Source: Proteromonas lacertae
Lineage: Eukaryota; Sar; Bigyra; Opalinata; Proteromonadidae
Length of the DNA stretch: 64,000 nucleotides
Assembly: GCA_002245135.1 (NCBI GenBank)
Contig: NGBS01000612.1
Location: forward strand, 1-64,000
Direction of reading: 5' to 3'
Within the stretch, counting starts at the first letter, position 1. Each line of letters opens with the position of its first letter. Under the pieces are notes generated by a model. The model saw nothing but the letters and a program-made list of their open reading frames with translations, searched no databases and was not told the origin of the DNA. Shown here piece by piece: positions 25,001 to 32,100 of the stretch. The position numbers were made by a program, and so were the translations under genes.

Positions 25001-28000
25001 GTAATTTTGGAGATTCCCTTTGAATTACTCTAGCCATTGACCATAATGGTGTACTATTCACTGAATGAACAGGTGAACAATTGACACTGATTGCTTCTTG
25101 TGTTATTATATAGAATCTTGGTGTTAAATGATTATTAATTATATATTGTATAATATAGAATAAACTTTGAATTCCTTTAGCATATACTGGATTAGGTGAA
25201 TTCTTTGATAATGAGTTATCTAAACACCATGCAAATACTACTACTTTAGCTTTTGATATTTCATTAGATAATGGTGTTAAATCAATATTTTGTTCATCTA
25301 TACTGTATTCACTGTCAGATTTCTTTGCAAATGAATTGGATGGAATTATTAATGTTGATTGAATATTATTACTATGTAAATATGTATAAATTGGATTTTG
25401 TTCTAAACCGAATATTACATAATTAGCATCAGATGGTGGTAAGTTTGTACCAACTAATGGAGATTCTTGCCAATCTAATTCATATACCATCTTTTGTTCA
25501 GCACTTACAGATTTCAATGATTTTAATATAGCATCAGCACCAGCTTTCTTCAATCTCAAATTAACAATTCTTAATACAATATCACCTTCAGCATCAAATA
25601 GTATAATATCAGCACCTAATGCATCTGTAATACCACTGTTTTCACGTTGTTTAGCATGACAATATAATTGAACCTTTGGTTTTGGACTTCTGTAGAAGAA
25701 GAATTTTTCAATACCTAATGGAATATAAGTTGTTCCACCATATTCATCAAATGCAGTAGATGATAATAATTGGAAGCATGAATCAATCAAACCAGGGAAT
25801 ATGACAAAACCATTTCTTTCTTTATCACTTGTTGGGAATCTCATTTCAGCTATAGCTTCTCTATGTCCTTTCCATATATTGCCAACCCATCTAAACATAG
25901 GACCTAAATGATATTCTCTCTTCCATAACACATCATATAAATGTTCAGATGTCATTCTATCAGGACATTGTTTTTGAATTGATGGTAAATAATCTAATGA
26001 CAAATGATCTGGTGGATAATTACTAACATTTGATATAAATGCACCACTTGTATGTAATATCCAATTAGAATCATCACTTGGATCTTCTGAATGTAATGTA
26101 AAATCTGCTTCATTTCCTGTATTTGATATTAATAATTGTACTATTCTACCAACTTCTGCATTTTCTAATACCAATGGTTGTGGGAATACAATATCTTTCA
26201 GACAATGTGGACCATCTCCATGTATATTTGTTATTGCTGATAATGTTTGAGATATATACACAACACCTGGAACTACTACTACATGATGTAAAACATGATC
26301 TGCGATTAATGGCAAGTTTGTACTACTGTATTGTGTTTCGAATACAACATTGGATAATGGAGTTTTAATTCTTCTACCTAATATTGGTGTTATATATGTC
26401 ATTATTTGGTTATTATTATTATTATTATTACTTTCAGTATTTAATGTATTATCACCACTAATATCTGGTAATGTAATCCAATACTTCAAATTCTCAAATG
26501 GATAAGTTGGACATGTAATCTTATGACCTTCATTGACGAATAATGAATCATCATTTAATAAACCAACTGTATATAATTTAGCTTTATTACTTTGAATACT
26601 ATCAATATCATCTTTACCTCTTGATAATGATGAAATCCATATCATATCTCTACCTTCTGGTAAACATCTTGCAGCCATACCTGTTAATACTGGATGAGGA
26701 CCTACTTCTAATACAATATCAATATCTGTTTCACATAATTCTAATATAGATGAATGGAATCTTACTGGATTTCTTAAATGCTCTGACCAATATTTTGCTG
26801 TGGATATTCCTGTTGATTTATCTACTAATTTACCTGTTAAATTGGATATTACTTGAATGGAGGATGGTTCATTGAATCTACTCATTGAAGCAACCATTTC
26901 AAATGTCATTAATATAGGATCCATCATATTTGAATGGAATGCATGACTTACTTCTAATCTTTGACTTCTTATCTTATTTTGTTGTAATTCATTGGATATA
27001 TTATTCAAATCGGATATTGGACCTGATAATACTATTAATAATGGACCATTATAAGCACCAATGCTTAATGTTGGATATTTACTCAAATATGTTTCAACTA
27101 TTGCTTCACTTGTAAATACAGCTAACATTCCACCTTTATTCTTCTCTAAACTTCCCATCAATTTACCTCTTGTTGCTATTAATTTCAAACCATCTTCTAA
27201 TGAAAATACTCCACTTACTACTGCTGCTACATATTCACCTATACTATGACCTAATACAAGTGATGGTTTAATACCCAAACTCTCCCACATTTTGTATAAA
27301 CTATATTCAATACTGAATAAACAGGGTTGAGTGTATTGAGTTTCATTGATTTCTTCACCATATTTATTACTATACATTATATCTAATAATGGTTTATCTA
27401 ATAGTGTTGATAATATTGAAGCACATTTATCTAATGCTACTTTAAATGCTTCATTTGATTCATATAATGTTTTACCCATATTCAAATACTGTGAACCTTG
27501 GCCTGTAAACATCATTGCGATCTTCTTCTTATTTACAAAACCATATGATAATTGAGCTGATTTCTTACCACTTGCGAACTTCTTTAATTCATTGATTACT
27601 TCTTTACGATTTATAGCTGGAACAATAATTCTGTGATTGTATAACGTTCTACATCTTAACATATTATAGCAAATATCAGACATTTTAACTGATGGATTCT
27701 TCTCCATGAATTCAGCTACATTGTTACAATAATTCATTAATGCTGCTTTTGATCTTGCAGATATTGTTAAGTAATATTTATCTGGAACATTCACTGGCTT
27801 ATCTATAATACTCTCATCTTCAGCATCTTCTAATACAATATGAGCATTTGTTCCACTAAAACCAAATGAACTTACACCTGCATATCTTCTTTGATGTCCA
27901 GTTGGCCATTCTTGTGGAGTTAATGGAATTATGAATGGACTATTATCTAATGAAATATGTGGATTTAATGTCTTATAATTCAGATGTCTTGGAATCTTAC

Positions 28001-28553
28001 CTTTTTCTACAACCAATATTGCTCTTAATAATCCAGCAATACCAGCAGCTGATTCTAAATGACCAATATTTGTCTTTATTGTACCTAAATAGATCTTGTG
28101 ATTCTTCATATCTTTTTGTTTGAATATTGTCTTTAATGAATTAATTTCTATAGGATCACCTAAAGATGTTCCAGTTCCATGAGCTTCAATATAACCAATA
28201 TCATTAATATCAACATTAGCATTCTCCAATGCAGATCTAATTACTTTCTGTTGAGATGGACCATTTGGAACTGTTAATCCACTACTATGACCGTCATGAT
28301 TAATTGCTGCACCTCTTATGATTGTATGAATTCTATCACCATCTTCAATAGCTTTTGATAATCTCTTTAATATTAAAATACCACATCCTTCACCTCTTAC
28401 ATAACCATTAGCAGAAGCATCAAATGTTTTACATTTTCCATCTGGAGATAACATATGCGCTTTACTTAAACCAATATTAATTTCTGGAGCAATAATGGCA
28501 TTTACACCTCCAACAATTGCTAAATCACATTCTCTAGATCTTAAGCTTTGCAT
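9936..28553 (-). CDS. PKS block H: rest of KS7, modules 7-9, thioesterase and C-terminal membrane anchor
   Basis: 6205 residues from an internal Met in KS7; the same frame is open upstream to about 28770 and includes the KS7 active-site region. In order: KS7; AT7 (GHSIGEY, HAFH); DH7; ER7; KR7; ACP8; KS8; AT8; DH8; KR8; ACP9; KS9; AT9; DH9; ER9; KR9; ACP10 (GLDSLM near 11140); thioesterase (GWSFGG near 10675); a Ser/Lys/Glu-rich linker; and a hydrophobic C-terminal helix. Catalytic residues look intact in every domain here. Low-complexity linkers occur near 22700-22745 (Thr run) and 26405-26435 (Asn run). The stop at 9936-9938 is the true C terminus. Confidence 0.9.
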   Translation of the reverse strand: MQSLRSRECDLAIVGGVNAIIAPEINIGLSKAHMLSPDGKCKTFDASANGYVRGEGCGILILKRLSKAIEDGDRIHTIIRGAAINHDGHSSGLTVPNGPSQQKVIRSALENANVDINDIGYIEAHGTGTSLGDPIEINSLKTIFKQKDMKNHKIYLGTIKTNIGHLESAAGIAGLLRAILVVEKGKIPRHLNYKTLNPHISLDNSPFIIPLTPQEWPTGHQRRYAGVSSFGFSGTNAHIVLEDAEDESIIDKPVNVPDKYYLTISARSKAALMNYCNNVAEFMEKNPSVKMSDICYNMLRCRTLYNHRIIVPAINRKEVINELKKFASGKKSAQLSYGFVNKKKIAMMFTGQGSQYLNMGKTLYESNEAFKVALDKCASILSTLLDKPLLDIMYSNKYGEEINETQYTQPCLFSIEYSLYKMWESLGIKPSLVLGHSIGEYVAAVVSGVFSLEDGLKLIATRGKLMGSLEKNKGGMLAVFTSEAIVETYLSKYPTLSIGAYNGPLLIVLSGPISDLNNISNELQQNKIRSQRLEVSHAFHSNMMDPILMTFEMVASMSRFNEPSSIQVISNLTGKLVDKSTGISTAKYWSEHLRNPVRFHSSILELCETDIDIVLEVGPHPVLTGMAARCLPEGRDMIWISSLSRGKDDIDSIQSNKAKLYTVGLLNDDSLFVNEGHKITCPTYPFENLKYWITLPDISGDNTLNTESNNNNNNNQIMTYITPILGRRIKTPLSNVVFETQYSSTNLPLIADHVLHHVVVVPGVVYISQTLSAITNIHGDGPHCLKDIVFPQPLVLENAEVGRIVQLLISNTGNEADFTLHSEDPSDDSNWILHTSGAFISNVSNYPPDHLSLDYLPSIQKQCPDRMTSEHLYDVLWKREYHLGPMFRWVGNIWKGHREAIAEMRFPTSDKERNGFVIFPGLIDSCFQLLSSTAFDEYGGTTYIPLGIEKFFFYRSPKPKVQLYCHAKQRENSGITDALGADIILFDAEGDIVLRIVNLRLKKAGADAILKSLKSVSAEQKMVYELDWQESPLVGTNLPPSDANYVIFGLEQNPIYTYLHSNNIQSTLIIPSNSFAKKSDSEYSIDEQNIDLTPLSNEISKAKVVVFAWCLDNSLSKNSPNPVYAKGIQSLFYIIQYIINNHLTPRFYIITQEAISVNCSPVHSVNSTPLWSMARVIQRESPKLHITCIDTENDVDSSLQLPMNEIFADNAEELICYRSFKRYIGKLGRAEIISTDEVKDNPIILTTTGRGQLDNLKYGSLTRVYPEDDEVEIRVFTTGLNFRDVLNAMGQYPGGGDMPFGGECAGVITSIGKNVQGFSIGDSVFGVAPGCFRTYAIAKAKYIVKLPKEMSYEQATTIPATFLTAYYGLVFLAKLKKEDTILIHAAAGGVGLAAVQIAKSIGCTIFGTAGSDMKRNYLLSLGVNRVFNSRNTEFSQEIMKITNGKGVDVVLNSLNGDFIPKTLDCTSSDGRFIEIGKAGRWSKEDVKNYKPTLYYDFFDLVEIWSENPPLINKLMNELLEMLSNNTIHPLPITVFKHTKVVDAFRYMQNAKHIGKIVITHPHPPHEISIKEDGCYLITGGFGGIGQLVAKWLVGKGAKCLVILSRTGVTDKNKEFVDELNSKNVEVIAPKCDISNLDSLKKVVSELKLPLKGVFHCAGIVKDSLISKLTWSDFEFVQLPKIIGTYNLHEITKDINLDYFVLFSSATAVIGNSGQLNYAAANGYLDAMTYYRKSLGLPCLTINWGPWADVGMAFKLNEAGSGNMMPPETQIKSDVGINLMELAITQNYTQVTLIPEAALKLFGPMDSSIMSNLQKEFTITKVKVASSGATSSTGSDNKFISSLEAAPKSARRNMILDYVSSEVKRILALDSNYEVDPTSPLTDMGLDSLMAVELRNSISQSVGKSLPATLLFDYPNINAVTDYLLNDVLELQDSKAATSTTTTTTTPITMESEQFTDVRSSSIPIPRLSDIPIEKESIAIVGLSCRFPNGGSTPEEFWKLLEKGTDCISKVPSNRWDIDEYYDSNADAPGKMCCKFGGFLKEDPALFDANFFNIAGKEAERMDPQQRLLLEVTWEALERAGYANESLNGSKTGVYIGICSNDYQLLQTKTGDPTLCDQYFGTGNANSVASGRISYVFGLQGPAVSIDTACSSSLVATHLACQSLRLKETNMAIAGGVNLLLTPDLSINFSKAHMLSPDGKCKTFDASANGYVRGEGCGIIVLKRLSDAMKDNDNILGIIRGSAVNQDGRSSGLTAPNGPSQQKVIRSALRDANVKASDISYIEAHGTGTSLGDPIEVEALCSVMKEGRNPQDGLYLGSVKTNIGHLEGAAGISGLIKLILSLSHQKIPAHLNLVKENPHISLSANHLIVPKETIDWRTSQGHSHIGAVSSFGFSGTNVHVIVEEAPVIQNSQSLSKRNDNIFTLSAKSNEALIELVHKYIQYLQDNSNVNIKDVCHTANTGRTSYNHRLAITTQNVKQLQDQLNDFLQGKKSPNIIYNEVKSTKQPELVVMFTGQGSQYFNMGKELYESQPIFKENMDECNRILSSYLSPNLLEVLYNEENKELVNDTKYTQPCLFSMEYSLYKMWSSFGIEASCVLGHSIGEYVAGVVSGIMSLEDGLKLISARGKLMSSLEHGKGGMLAVFLESEKVLEYINKYNGIEIGCYNGPKLNVVSGLISEIEKLENELKKDNIRFSRLEVSHGFHSSMMNPILEEFRKVANEIKYNPPQVPILSNLRGSLADRDTMGNADYWVEHLRNPVQFTQSMEFVGKKYQYYLECGPHPVLLGMAGRIIENKTWIKSIDKTGSNWKNLFNSLSQLYTIGYSVNFNGIDEGFECHKVILPTYPYQRRHYWIGALENGQSNVARQITLGASGSGNSSSAMTLSQTNILCGQRIKSPFAQDVIFNSNFSTKALPVLLDHVINDLCIVPAVFDISTILEASYDLYHNFPRVLEDVQIPAALVLTEEIPSKPIQLHLSPVDDNRMDWKLYSYKSGDINKENSWMINAMGKVLNNTSNFVAGVCDTPENIMKRLTDVVTLKQFYDYMWKNSYSLGPLFQLVETIYKNDNEALCKLKMEPKSTTDPYLMYPVYFDCCIQIIVSIMSKFVSKDSVTYLPVGMKRFLLYEKIPPFVQLYCYSKIAEGSDLSKDTLNGELKLIDGNGAIIAEAQGFMLKKASKEILSMSLKENLNDYYYMNQFIKKELDNQQQSQPITKCLLFTDEKLGNELKNVSEIITVKRGDNYQSSDNNNEYTIRYNEIEDYQKVFENSKDITTILYMWPLLDNTNEYEYNVLMNQVKALHLLSQTLIKYSIKARLYIVTKNANYAKDETNIINLNHSSLLGFARVIALEIPNVNCTIIDVDENVSIDTIRKEIESGSDEREVVYRGNDSNRYVDRIQKAKRGNNPLKISPEGLYVITGGYGGLGLLTAKWLIKNGGKHICLIGRHGSNNRIESSVKEMEEKGVEIIRGKCDIGNEEDVHKVFKELSSNHEIFGIIHCAGIINDGLIKDLKFEEFENVMNPKIIGSWNLHKESLNHNKLNMFVLFSSATSVIGNVGQSNYACGNAFLDSLSYYRHTNNLCSNVINWGPWSSVGMAANLAKEPFESMGLNLIDPTYANQLLSESIESGLSQIIVCPLEWSKYLNRPGIKITPLYESFAHLQKSTKKSSNKASVANDSALYKKVKQVPVEKRQAIISDSLKQAVVSVMGIDDMSFIDTHRPLSELGLDSLMSVELRNYISEMIGQELSGSLLFDYPTIDALSEYIMNDIFQLNEEGDKEEEAEVALSHNEPIAIVGMSCRMPGGGNTPDEFWDLLSTGKDLTSDVPADRWDHSLIYSADKDEPGKAFTKRGGFLKNVNVEEFDAKFFGISPKEAEHMDPQQRMLLEVTWEALETAGIPPDSWLGAKIGTFLGICAGDYSLLGSKTNDLTGIIGYTGTGVADSVAAGRISYTYGFKGPAFTVDTACSSALLAVHLACQAIRNGECTAAVAGGAHLLLAPDLYVNFSKAKMLSPNGRCATFDEAADGFCRGEGSSVVVLKRLSDAIKDGDNIQAIIRGSATNQDGRSNSLTAPNGPSQQMVIRDALKMGNVKPSEVSYLEAHGTGTSLGDPIEVQAAGSVLGNGRSKDHPLVLGSVKASIGHLEGSAGISGLTKVIMMMKNKTIPPQCHFHKLNPMINIDTIPAVIPLEKMKWEDESGHLIAGVSSFGFGGSNVHMVVENYVAPEVKEDEIPRKCNDLCISSKSESGLHALIDRYITYIENTNDRIEDICYTSCIGRQHFKYRICCTVESKEDALSQLKAIQSSSKKLGNEPHQTVAVMFTGQGSQYFNMGKELYESQPIFKENMDECNRILSSYLSPNLLEVLYNEENKELVNDTKYTQPCLFSMEYSLYKMWSSFGIEASCVLGHSIGEYVAGVVSGIMSLEDGLKLISARGKLMSSLEHGKGGMLAVFMESEKVLEYINKYNGIEIGCYNGPKLNVVSGLISEIEKLENELKKDNIRFSRLEVSHGFHSSMMNPILEEFRKVANEIEYNEPYIQIISNVSGKIVKTEMSNADYWVEHLRNPVQFTQSIETLDSLKFDIFLECGPHPVLLGMSSRIIPDNKSLNVSSIKRGSDNWKDLLHSICVLYENGVTLKWKSIEQGFNRKKVLLPTYAFEKVEYMAERMKQGRDISGKGGLIQTVESNLIPHESPLITGKLNTSLIPQNTTVFNTIMNVKNLPLLKDHVVYDVVVMPFVFDVSMVFDTVYTQLTPQKSITITNLNYYTPVVFDKDESHIFELLNDGNEFTISLYSSNNSWNLRSKGNVEIDNVDNQPQIVDINNVINDSQCVMSSTDFYTKMAETGIKFGSNFQLLNDILRSNKDSNTVISEIRLTNDNNAGKYTIYPVYIDSIIELMSLVIEPYTKQLALPSSIESLVLNLNYMNFSQLYAVVHLSKESKNNYYCNGELINERGEVIIELHNLCLKPVSNSLIHSLIVPTNLPDAADIEWSQQQLDSSSNDNNNSTSSYVIISANDNNETVEQIQSQLSTLDKKSTIILSNQIIESINNNTINDETSLIYIFSNTEFDVKQPMNSFTSVQEFVLNIQTLIQSNIHIPIYIITQNGYNVLPTDIPNLSVSPITGIAKCLVLEHPEIPCHVIDLSLNHNDKDIIIMIEEIINSNNETMVAIRNNNRYIPRLEKLPVNLQNNVENEYLTITQKGILNNLYWKSIPRTEPKDNEVEIQIVATGLNFRDVMDALNMYPDKNDFYGLEGSGLVTAIGPNVKNIKVGDSVYGLIMQSFSNYALSNELLIVKKPNNISYEEAASIPVTFLTAYYGLCHIANIQPNDKVLIHAAGGGVGIAATQLAHKIGAYIYGTASTDEKRNLAKSNGVNVALNSRTLEFADKIKELTNGKGVDIVLNSLAGDFIEKSIEVTGTNGRFIEIGKVGIYTEEQMKEKRPDIKYKSFDLMNVAKTQPEVIAEMFNIINNDIINGSIHPLPLHLFERRNVIDSFRFMSQAKHKGKIVIRNNKPYNRTIKENGAYIISGGSGGIGMEVTKYLIDNGAKNVVILGRSPSNQKIQEFISNYYNIITYEQCDVSNMNDVSNLINKYKNKDIKGIFHLAGVLDDDNLMNLNWTRFTSVMQSKILGAWNLHESTKDLPIDLFVMFSSITSVIGNINQCNYAAANSFLDNLTIYRQRHNLPSLTINWGAWKDIGMASKININEGYKIPPNTGMTLLNWSLKNVMSNVAISYLKPYLDLISTDTLPLLEKVQPKKQSSGGNGSEKKLIDLLQETPSEQRNEMLINNLNERIKKLLGLPSTQSLDNDSELSEMGLDSLMVMELRNIIKDELNVIIEPDALSENSTLIKLVKYLLTKVKLNNKKSVKTTTTTTPTVAKVEKKDTKPVSCIKEIVPIDVSKSQDTAMFFVQGAGRGDFLYKELSKSIGNNYPFYELKNMEVKYDSIEELCEIYAKEIMNIITPKSVKNIIVGGWSFGGCVGYELSLLLSNKYNIKVEKLILLDWVVPDMLTDKFNSDDGALGALIKSIELSTNKQLKLDSEVYNRKTLKSKFEGVIENLIKQNIISKGIDTKELYESVINFSHSLSVLQKHKLTSLESCNIPIFNVIPDHFELENMKPYKWNNQYPIVEIKNSNHWNLLKKPNVDIVGKLLTEYLHPSRESVKEKKEEKSIYSSSTEASPSSSRNGNIESSFFTNPTVNKVLMLTTILSLLLAIYFGNK
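10210..10880 (-). other. Thioesterase domain (type I, chain release)
   Basis: Alpha/beta-hydrolase domain at the C-terminal end of the PKS. It opens with FFVQGAGRG (oxyanion region), has the nucleophile elbow GWSFGG near 10675, LILLDW as a candidate acid strand, and NSNHWNL near 10190 as the candidate catalytic His. It would release the chain by hydrolysis or ring closure; the sequence does not say which. Cryptosporidium giant PKS proteins end in a reductase instead. Confidence 0.85.
14880..15628 (-). repeat. AT repeat copy 9 (AT9)
   Basis: Intact frame. It shares the KKDNIRFSR variant with AT8 but has FMES instead of FLES, a change also seen in AT1, so variants are shuffled among copies. 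Confidence 0.85.
15917..16946 (-). repeat. KS repeat, module 9 copy
   Basis: Partner of 32481-33510. The tract from 15917 to about 16565 is almost unchanged, and the stretch near 16720-16830 differs. Confidence 0.82.
17783..18343 (-). repeat. KR repeat, module 8 copy
   Basis: 561 bp partner of 34362-34922. Sequence on both sides diverges sharply, so the tract ends are abrupt. Confidence 0.88.
20275..21028 (-). repeat. AT repeat copy 8 (AT8)
   Basis: Intact frame, nearly identical to AT9 through the catalytic-His segment (KKDNIRFSRLEVSHGFHSS). The two then part company in the C-terminal 150 bases. Confidence 0.85.
21669..21956 (-). repeat. KS repeat, module 8 copy
   Basis: Partner of 37876-38163. 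KS4 (near 44260-44360) shares only the HGTGT-side part, so tract limits differ from pair to pair. Confidence 0.85.
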
Positions 28554-29106
28554 ACCTAAATGAGCAGATACTAATGATGATGAACATGCTGTATCAACTG
28601 AGATTGATGGACCATTTGTACCTAAGAAGAATGATAATCTACCTGAAGCTACTGAATGTGCATTTCCTGTACCAAAGTAAGCATCTATTGTATTATAACA
28701 TCCTTTATAACCATATAATCTAGCATAATCTTGAGTACCAATACCAACAAATACACCTGCATTTGTACCTTTTCAATGAGGATGGAACTATACCACTATC
28801 TTCTAATGCTTCCCATGTTACTTCTAATAACAATCTCTGTTGTGGATCCATTGTTTCTGCTTCTCTTGGAGAAATATTAAAGAATGTTGGATCAAATCCT
28901 TCTATATTACTAACAAATCCTCCCCATTTAGAAATCATCTTACCTTCTGCATTTGGATCACTACTATAGAATGAATCAGCATTCCATCTATCACTTGGTA
29001 CTTCAGTTACACAGTCTAAACCTTCTAATAATACTTTCCATAATTCTTCTGGATTATTTGCACCTGGCAATCTACAACCATATCCTACTACAGCTATTGG
29101 TTCTGT
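22780..29106 (-). other. PKS module 7: KS-AT-DH-ER-KR-ACP (fully reducing)
   Basis: KS7 about 29106-27830 (frame slip near 28770), AT7 about 27512-26630, DH7 about 26380-25490, ER7 about 24830-23880, KR7 about 23830-23300, ACP8 about 22990-22780. AT7 has the classic malonyl motif HAFH. It is the only AT that is both intact and outside the near-identical AT family, so it may preserve the ancestral sequence. Predicted product step: CH2-CH2. Confidence 0.85.
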
Positions 29107-32100
29107 CATTGAATCACTGATTATTGTCTCTGTTACTACTTGTGGTTGAACTATTGGATTTACTACTGCTGTTGTTTGTTTAGTTGTTTCTACCGGAGTT
29201 GTTGGCTTGTTAAGATTAGTGTAATTCTCTATAATTGAATCAAAATCAAACACATCTTGTATTAAATAATCAACAATTGCATTAATTGATGGATAATCAA
29301 ATGCTAATGTGGATGTAACAGTCACATTCAATTGATTCTGTATTTTATTTCTTAATTCTATTGACATTAATGAATCAAATCCAATTTCAAATAAACCATC
29401 ATCACAATCTAATTCATCAGCATCTATAATACTTCTAACAATCTTTACTATATAATCTCTTATTAAGGTCTTTCTATTATCTAAACCACTTAATGCTAAT
29501 TGATGTAAGAACTCTGCATCTTCATATGATTTCTTTGTTGCTGCAACACCAATTCCTGAATCTTTTGGGCCTACATTATTCAATAATGGTCGTTTACATC
29601 TTATTTCATATAAAGGTTTGAATTTATTCCAATCTAATTTAACTGCTATCTTTTGGTTAATATTATTTGACATTATTATTTCCATTGTTGATAATATTTC
29701 TTGATTCTTTAATGGATATAAACCAAGTACTCTTGAAGCTTCTACATTTTCATTTGTTGCCATACCACCTGGAGCTAAAATACCCCAATTAATTGTTGAA
29801 CCACATAATCCATTACTATTTCTGTTATGAATGAGTGTATCTAAGAATATATTAGCAGCTGAATAATGTGCTAATTGATTAGAACCCCATACAGCTGAAA
29901 TGGATGAGAATGCTATGAAATATGTTAATGGAATTGATTTTGATAATTCATGTAATATCCATGTTCCTACAATCTTTGGTTTTAATACACTATATAATAC
30001 TTCATCAGACATTGTTTCGATCATATCATTTGTCATTAAACCAGCTGCATGTAATATACCATCTAATGGATATTGAAGATGATCGAATAGATTCTTCATT
30101 GCTGAATAATCATTTGTGTCAACAGCCTGTACATCTACTGTTGCACCCATCTTTTCTAATTCTAATACATATTGCACTCTTTCATAATACTTATTATTCT
30201 TATCTAAACCATTCCATTCACTTCTAAATGGTAAAGCTGTACGACTTGTTAATACTAAATGTTTTGCACCATGTTCTACTAACCATTTTGATACTATTTG
30301 AGCTACACCACCAAATCCACCAGTTATTAAATAACATTTTTCACCATCAAATGATATACCAGTTGGAGCTGCTAATGGTTCACTCATCATTACTCTTTGG
30401 ACATAATATTTAGAGTCTCTTATTGATATACTATCTTCTTGCATATTATTACCATAACTTATTAATGATATTAAATCTGATACATTTGTATTATTATTTT
30501 CTGGATCTATATCTATTAAACCACCCCAAATATCAGATATTTCTAATGAAACAGCTCTTCCAAATCCCCATACTGGTGATTGTGTTAAGTTTATATTATG
30601 AGTTGGACCTACTGAACCACAGGTAATAAACCATATCTTTGGATGATGGTTGTCTGGTAATTTTGATATTGTCATTACTAAATGCTTCATATGACCTGTT
30701 ACATTACTTAATGATTGTTTTATTACTTCATAATCATCTTTATATTCACTATTTAATGACCAGAAATCTACTACACAATCTACTGTGTTTATTTCACTTA
30801 ATATACTCTTGAATAATTTATTGGATTCTTCTTCATTGGTTATTGATTGAATTGAATAAATTTGTGATTGTGGAATTGATGTGGATGATATATTTGTATT
30901 TGTTACTATTATCACTTTTCCACCTAATTGTACAATACTTTCAGCATACTTCACACCAATATTCTTATTATCATTTAGTATTAAATAAGATTGATACTTC
31001 AATTGATTGTTATTAACTACAGATGGTTTATAATCAATCCATTTTAAATCATAATAAATACCTTCATCTTCAGATACATTAGATTGTTGTGTTTGTACTA
31101 AACCAGCTAATCTCTTTGGTATATATCCATCATATTCAATATTACATTGTTCTAACCAATATTTCTTTTCATCAAATACATAACTTGGTAATATTACTTT
31201 CATATAATTCTGTTGATCGTATATTTGCTTCCAATCAATTGTTACTCCACATTCATATAATGCTTTGAATGAATTGTTGATACTGTGATTATCTTTAGAT
31301 GTTTTATCTAATGTTGTAATCCATTGAGTTGATTTACTATTATTACATCTCTTTGCCATACCTGTTAATAGTCCTTCAGGACTTACTTCCAATACTAATG
31401 TTTGTGGTAATTTCAATAATGTTTCTATTTGTTTTTCGAAATGTACCGGTTTATAACAATGTTCTACCCAATAATCTGCTTTACTCATTTCATCACCACT
31501 GACTAATTCACCTGTTGTATTACTTATTATCTTTATTGATGGTTTATTATATTTTACACTTGTTGCTATATTTCTGTAATCCTCTAAGATTGGATTCATC
31601 ATAGAGCTGTAATATGCTAAATCAACATATTCTAAACCTCTATAATTGACATTATCTTTCTTCAATTCATTCTCAAGTTTTTCAATCTCACTTATTAAAC
31701 CACTTACTACATTCAGTTTTGGACCATTATAACATCCTATCTCTATACCATTATATTTATTTATATATTCTAACACTTTTTCACTTTCTAAAAATACAGC
31801 TAGCATTCCTCCTTTTCCATGTTCTAAACTACTCATCAATTTACCTCGAACACTTATCAACTTCAATCCATCTTCTAAACTCATTATTCCACTTACTACT
31901 CCAGCTACATATTCACCAATGCTAAAACCAACAAGATAAGTTGGTTCAATACCATAACTCTCCCACATTTTGTATAAACTATATTCCATACTGAATAAAC
32001 AGGGTTGAGTGTATTTTGTATCATTCACTAATTCTTTATTTTCTTCATTATATAATACTTCTAATAGATTTGGAGATAAATATGAGGATAATATTCTATT